This document shows positions 63,087-64,000 of a stretch of DNA of 64,000 nt, piece after piece. Every line of letters begins with the position of its first letter. The stretch's first letter is position 1. The notes beneath the pieces were generated by a model that made no database searches, had not been told where the DNA came from, and was given only the letters and a program-made list of their open reading frames with translations. Origin of the DNA: Paludibacter sp. (GTDB taxonomy: Bacteria > Bacteroidota > Bacteroidia > Bacteroidales > Paludibacteraceae). The DNA lies in assembly GCA_031292575.1 (NCBI GenBank), contig JARLGX010000035.1, forward strand, positions 62,001 through 126,000, given 5' to 3'. A program made the position numbers and the translations under genes.

Positions 63087-63968
63087 ATGATTGAGAATAA
63101 AGTAACTCCAAAGTCCCTTTTAGGGAATTTAGGGGTCATATTAATAGCCGATAGTGGATCTACTAAAACGCAATGGTGTTTAGTGCAGAATGGAAATATT
63201 GTAAGCAAGTTGAATACAGATGGAATTAATCCGTTTTACCAGACCGACATGGAAATTATTTCTTTGATTGAATCTCAACTGATTCCTCAATTGGTCAATG
63301 CAGACATCGACCGGATTTATTTCTACGGTGCTGGATGTTCATTCCCCGAAAAAAAGATGGTGGTCAGTCGGGCATTAATACGTTTTTTCAATAACTCGAT
63401 GATTGAGATTCAAAGCGATTTGCTTGGTGCGGCCCGTTCATTGTTTCAACACGAAAAGGGAATTGCCTGCATACTTGGAACTGGTTCCAATTCTTGTTTT
63501 TATGATGGAAATGAAATATTGCAAAATGTATCTCCGCTTGGGTTTATTATGGGCGACGAAGGTAGTGGGGCGGTTTTGGGCAAGCTTTTCGTGGCTGATT
63601 GTCTGAAAAATCAATTATCGCCGGAATTAAAAGAAACTTTTTTAAGCCGATATAACTTAACTCCTGCCGAAATTATGGATAGTGTTTATAAAAAACCTTT
63701 TCCAAATCGGTTTTTGGCTCAATTCACTCCATTTTTATTGGAGAATATTGAAAATTCTTCGATATTTAATTTGATATTCGATAGTTTTGATGCTTTTCTT
63801 GTTCGCAATGTAATGCAATATCCGTTGGAAAATGTAGAAGTGGGATTTGTGGGTTCAATAGCCCATTATTTCAGGGATATGCTCGAAATTGTGGCATTGG
63901 AACGGGGAATAAGAATTTCTGAAATTGTACAAAGTCCGATGGGCGGATTGGTGAATTTCCATTCATAA
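63087..63968 (+). CDS. BadF/BadG/BcrA-type ATPase (probable amino-sugar kinase) with repeat-encoded N-terminus
   Basis: 293-residue ASKHA-fold kinase. Phosphate-1 motif LIADSGSTKTQWCLV, YFYGAGCSF, a second acidic motif QSDLLGAARSLF, the adenosine loop CILGTGSNSCFYDG and GFIMGDEGSGAVLGKLF. This layout matches N-acetylglucosamine/N-acetylmuramic acid kinases, fitting wall-sugar salvage with AmpG nearby. Homologues normally start one or two residues before LIADSGSTKT. Here a 17-residue extension is present, with SLLGNLGVI encoded by a dispersed repeat and no usable start after it. The sugar is not determined by sequence. Confidence 0.88.
   Translation: MIENKVTPKSLLGNLGVILIADSGSTKTQWCLVQNGNIVSKLNTDGINPFYQTDMEIISLIESQLIPQLVNADIDRIYFYGAGCSFPEKKMVVSRALIRFFNNSMIEIQSDLLGAARSLFQHEKGIACILGTGSNSCFYDGNEILQNVSPLGFIMGDEGSGAVLGKLFVADCLKNQLSPELKETFLSRYNLTPAEIMDSVYKKPFPNRFLAQFTPFLLENIENSSIFNLIFDSFDAFLVRNVMQYPLENVEVGFVGSIAHYFRDMLEIVALERGIRISEIVQSPMGGLVNFHS
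63112..63137 (+). repeat. Dispersed palindromic repeat, copy 10 (inside the kinase gene)
   Basis: AGTCCCTTTTAGGGAATTTA then GGGGTCAT; read in frame as S-L-L-G-N-L-G-V-I. Confidence 0.8.
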
Positions 63969-63973
63969 CTAAC

Positions 63974-63997
63974 TGACCCCTGACTCCTAAAGGGGAA
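63974..63997 (-). repeat. Dispersed palindromic repeat, copy 11
   Basis: TGACCCCTGACTCCTAAAGG then GGAA in reverse orientation, 5 nt after the kinase stop codon and near the right edge of the window. Confidence 0.8.
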
Positions 63998-64000
63998 TAA

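Noticed and set aside
8332-63997. Dispersed CCCCTTTAGGGG repeats as rho-independent terminators
   Set aside because: No T-tract follows the short stem, and several copies lie in coding sequence or before start codons.

Overview
The window looks like a chromosome segment of a Bacteroidota bacterium, most likely Bacteroidales. It is AT-rich and protein-dense. Many genes are preceded by the Bacteroidota promoter signature TTG-N19/20-TAnnTTTG rather than a sigma-70 promoter, with little Shine-Dalgarno signal. The gene content also fits: a type IX secretion (T9SS) C-terminal sorting domain, free-standing MnmD, DUF4922, LytTR regulators paired with LytS-type kinases, and SpoIID outside a sporulation setting. 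Rubrerythrin suggests an anaerobe or microaerophile. The genus cannot be fixed from sequence reading alone.

Layout. 1-2900 is an accessory stretch: the 5' part of cysK, a small conserved hypothetical gene, a 21-bp tandem array, and a DUF559 endonuclease gene flanked by two inverted-repeat elements built of 119-bp units. 2900-17100 holds ABC-F, KilA-N, rubrerythrin, mnmD, a PAP2 phosphatase, rpsO, Kdo transferase, hisS, DUF456, an alpha/beta-hydrolase-like protein, a membrane LytTR regulator, patatin, an aminotransferase and an aldo/keto reductase. 17125-25947 encodes a 2940-residue repetitive T9SS surface protein, with a PAS/LuxR-type regulator upstream. 27300-32950 has pgk, mdh, a Fur-family regulator, an Omp85-like barrel and a glycosyltransferase. 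33474-40678 is a long leftward run (murF, coiled-coil protein, lutB-like, FKBP, TPM, LemA, aldo/keto reductase). 40899-47742 carries a barrel protein, GH25 lysozyme, alaS, an M23 peptidase and murI. 47751-54394 is a leftward efflux operon (tolC, macA-like, ATPase, permease) ending in its own LytS/LytTR pair. 54561-63968 groups a tiny winged-helix protein, a prephenate dehydrogenase, AmpG, SpoIID, an HTH protein, DUF4922, an outer-membrane protein, a glycosyltransferase and a BadF-type sugar kinase, a set suggestive of cell-wall recycling.

The most unusual signal is a dispersed ~24-bp palindromic repeat (core CCCCTTTAGGGG, then TTAGGGGTCA) present in at least 11 copies, nearly all at gene edges. 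In three genes (murI, the glycosyltransferase at 61437 and the BadF kinase) it is translated in frame as an N-terminal extension. In three others (tyrA, ampG, spoIID) its reverse orientation supplies the stop codon, and each gene uses a different one of the three reading frames, all of which the repeat closes. A second family of palindromic ends (CCCCTTAAAAAGGGG plus a GC-rich arm) brackets the DUF559 nuclease. Together these suggest REP-like mobile DNA and a candidate mobilising nuclease. A 41-bp array of five CTACAAGTTGTAG hairpins lies inside the efflux operon. No rRNA, tRNA, CRISPR array, integrase or classical insertion sequence was seen.
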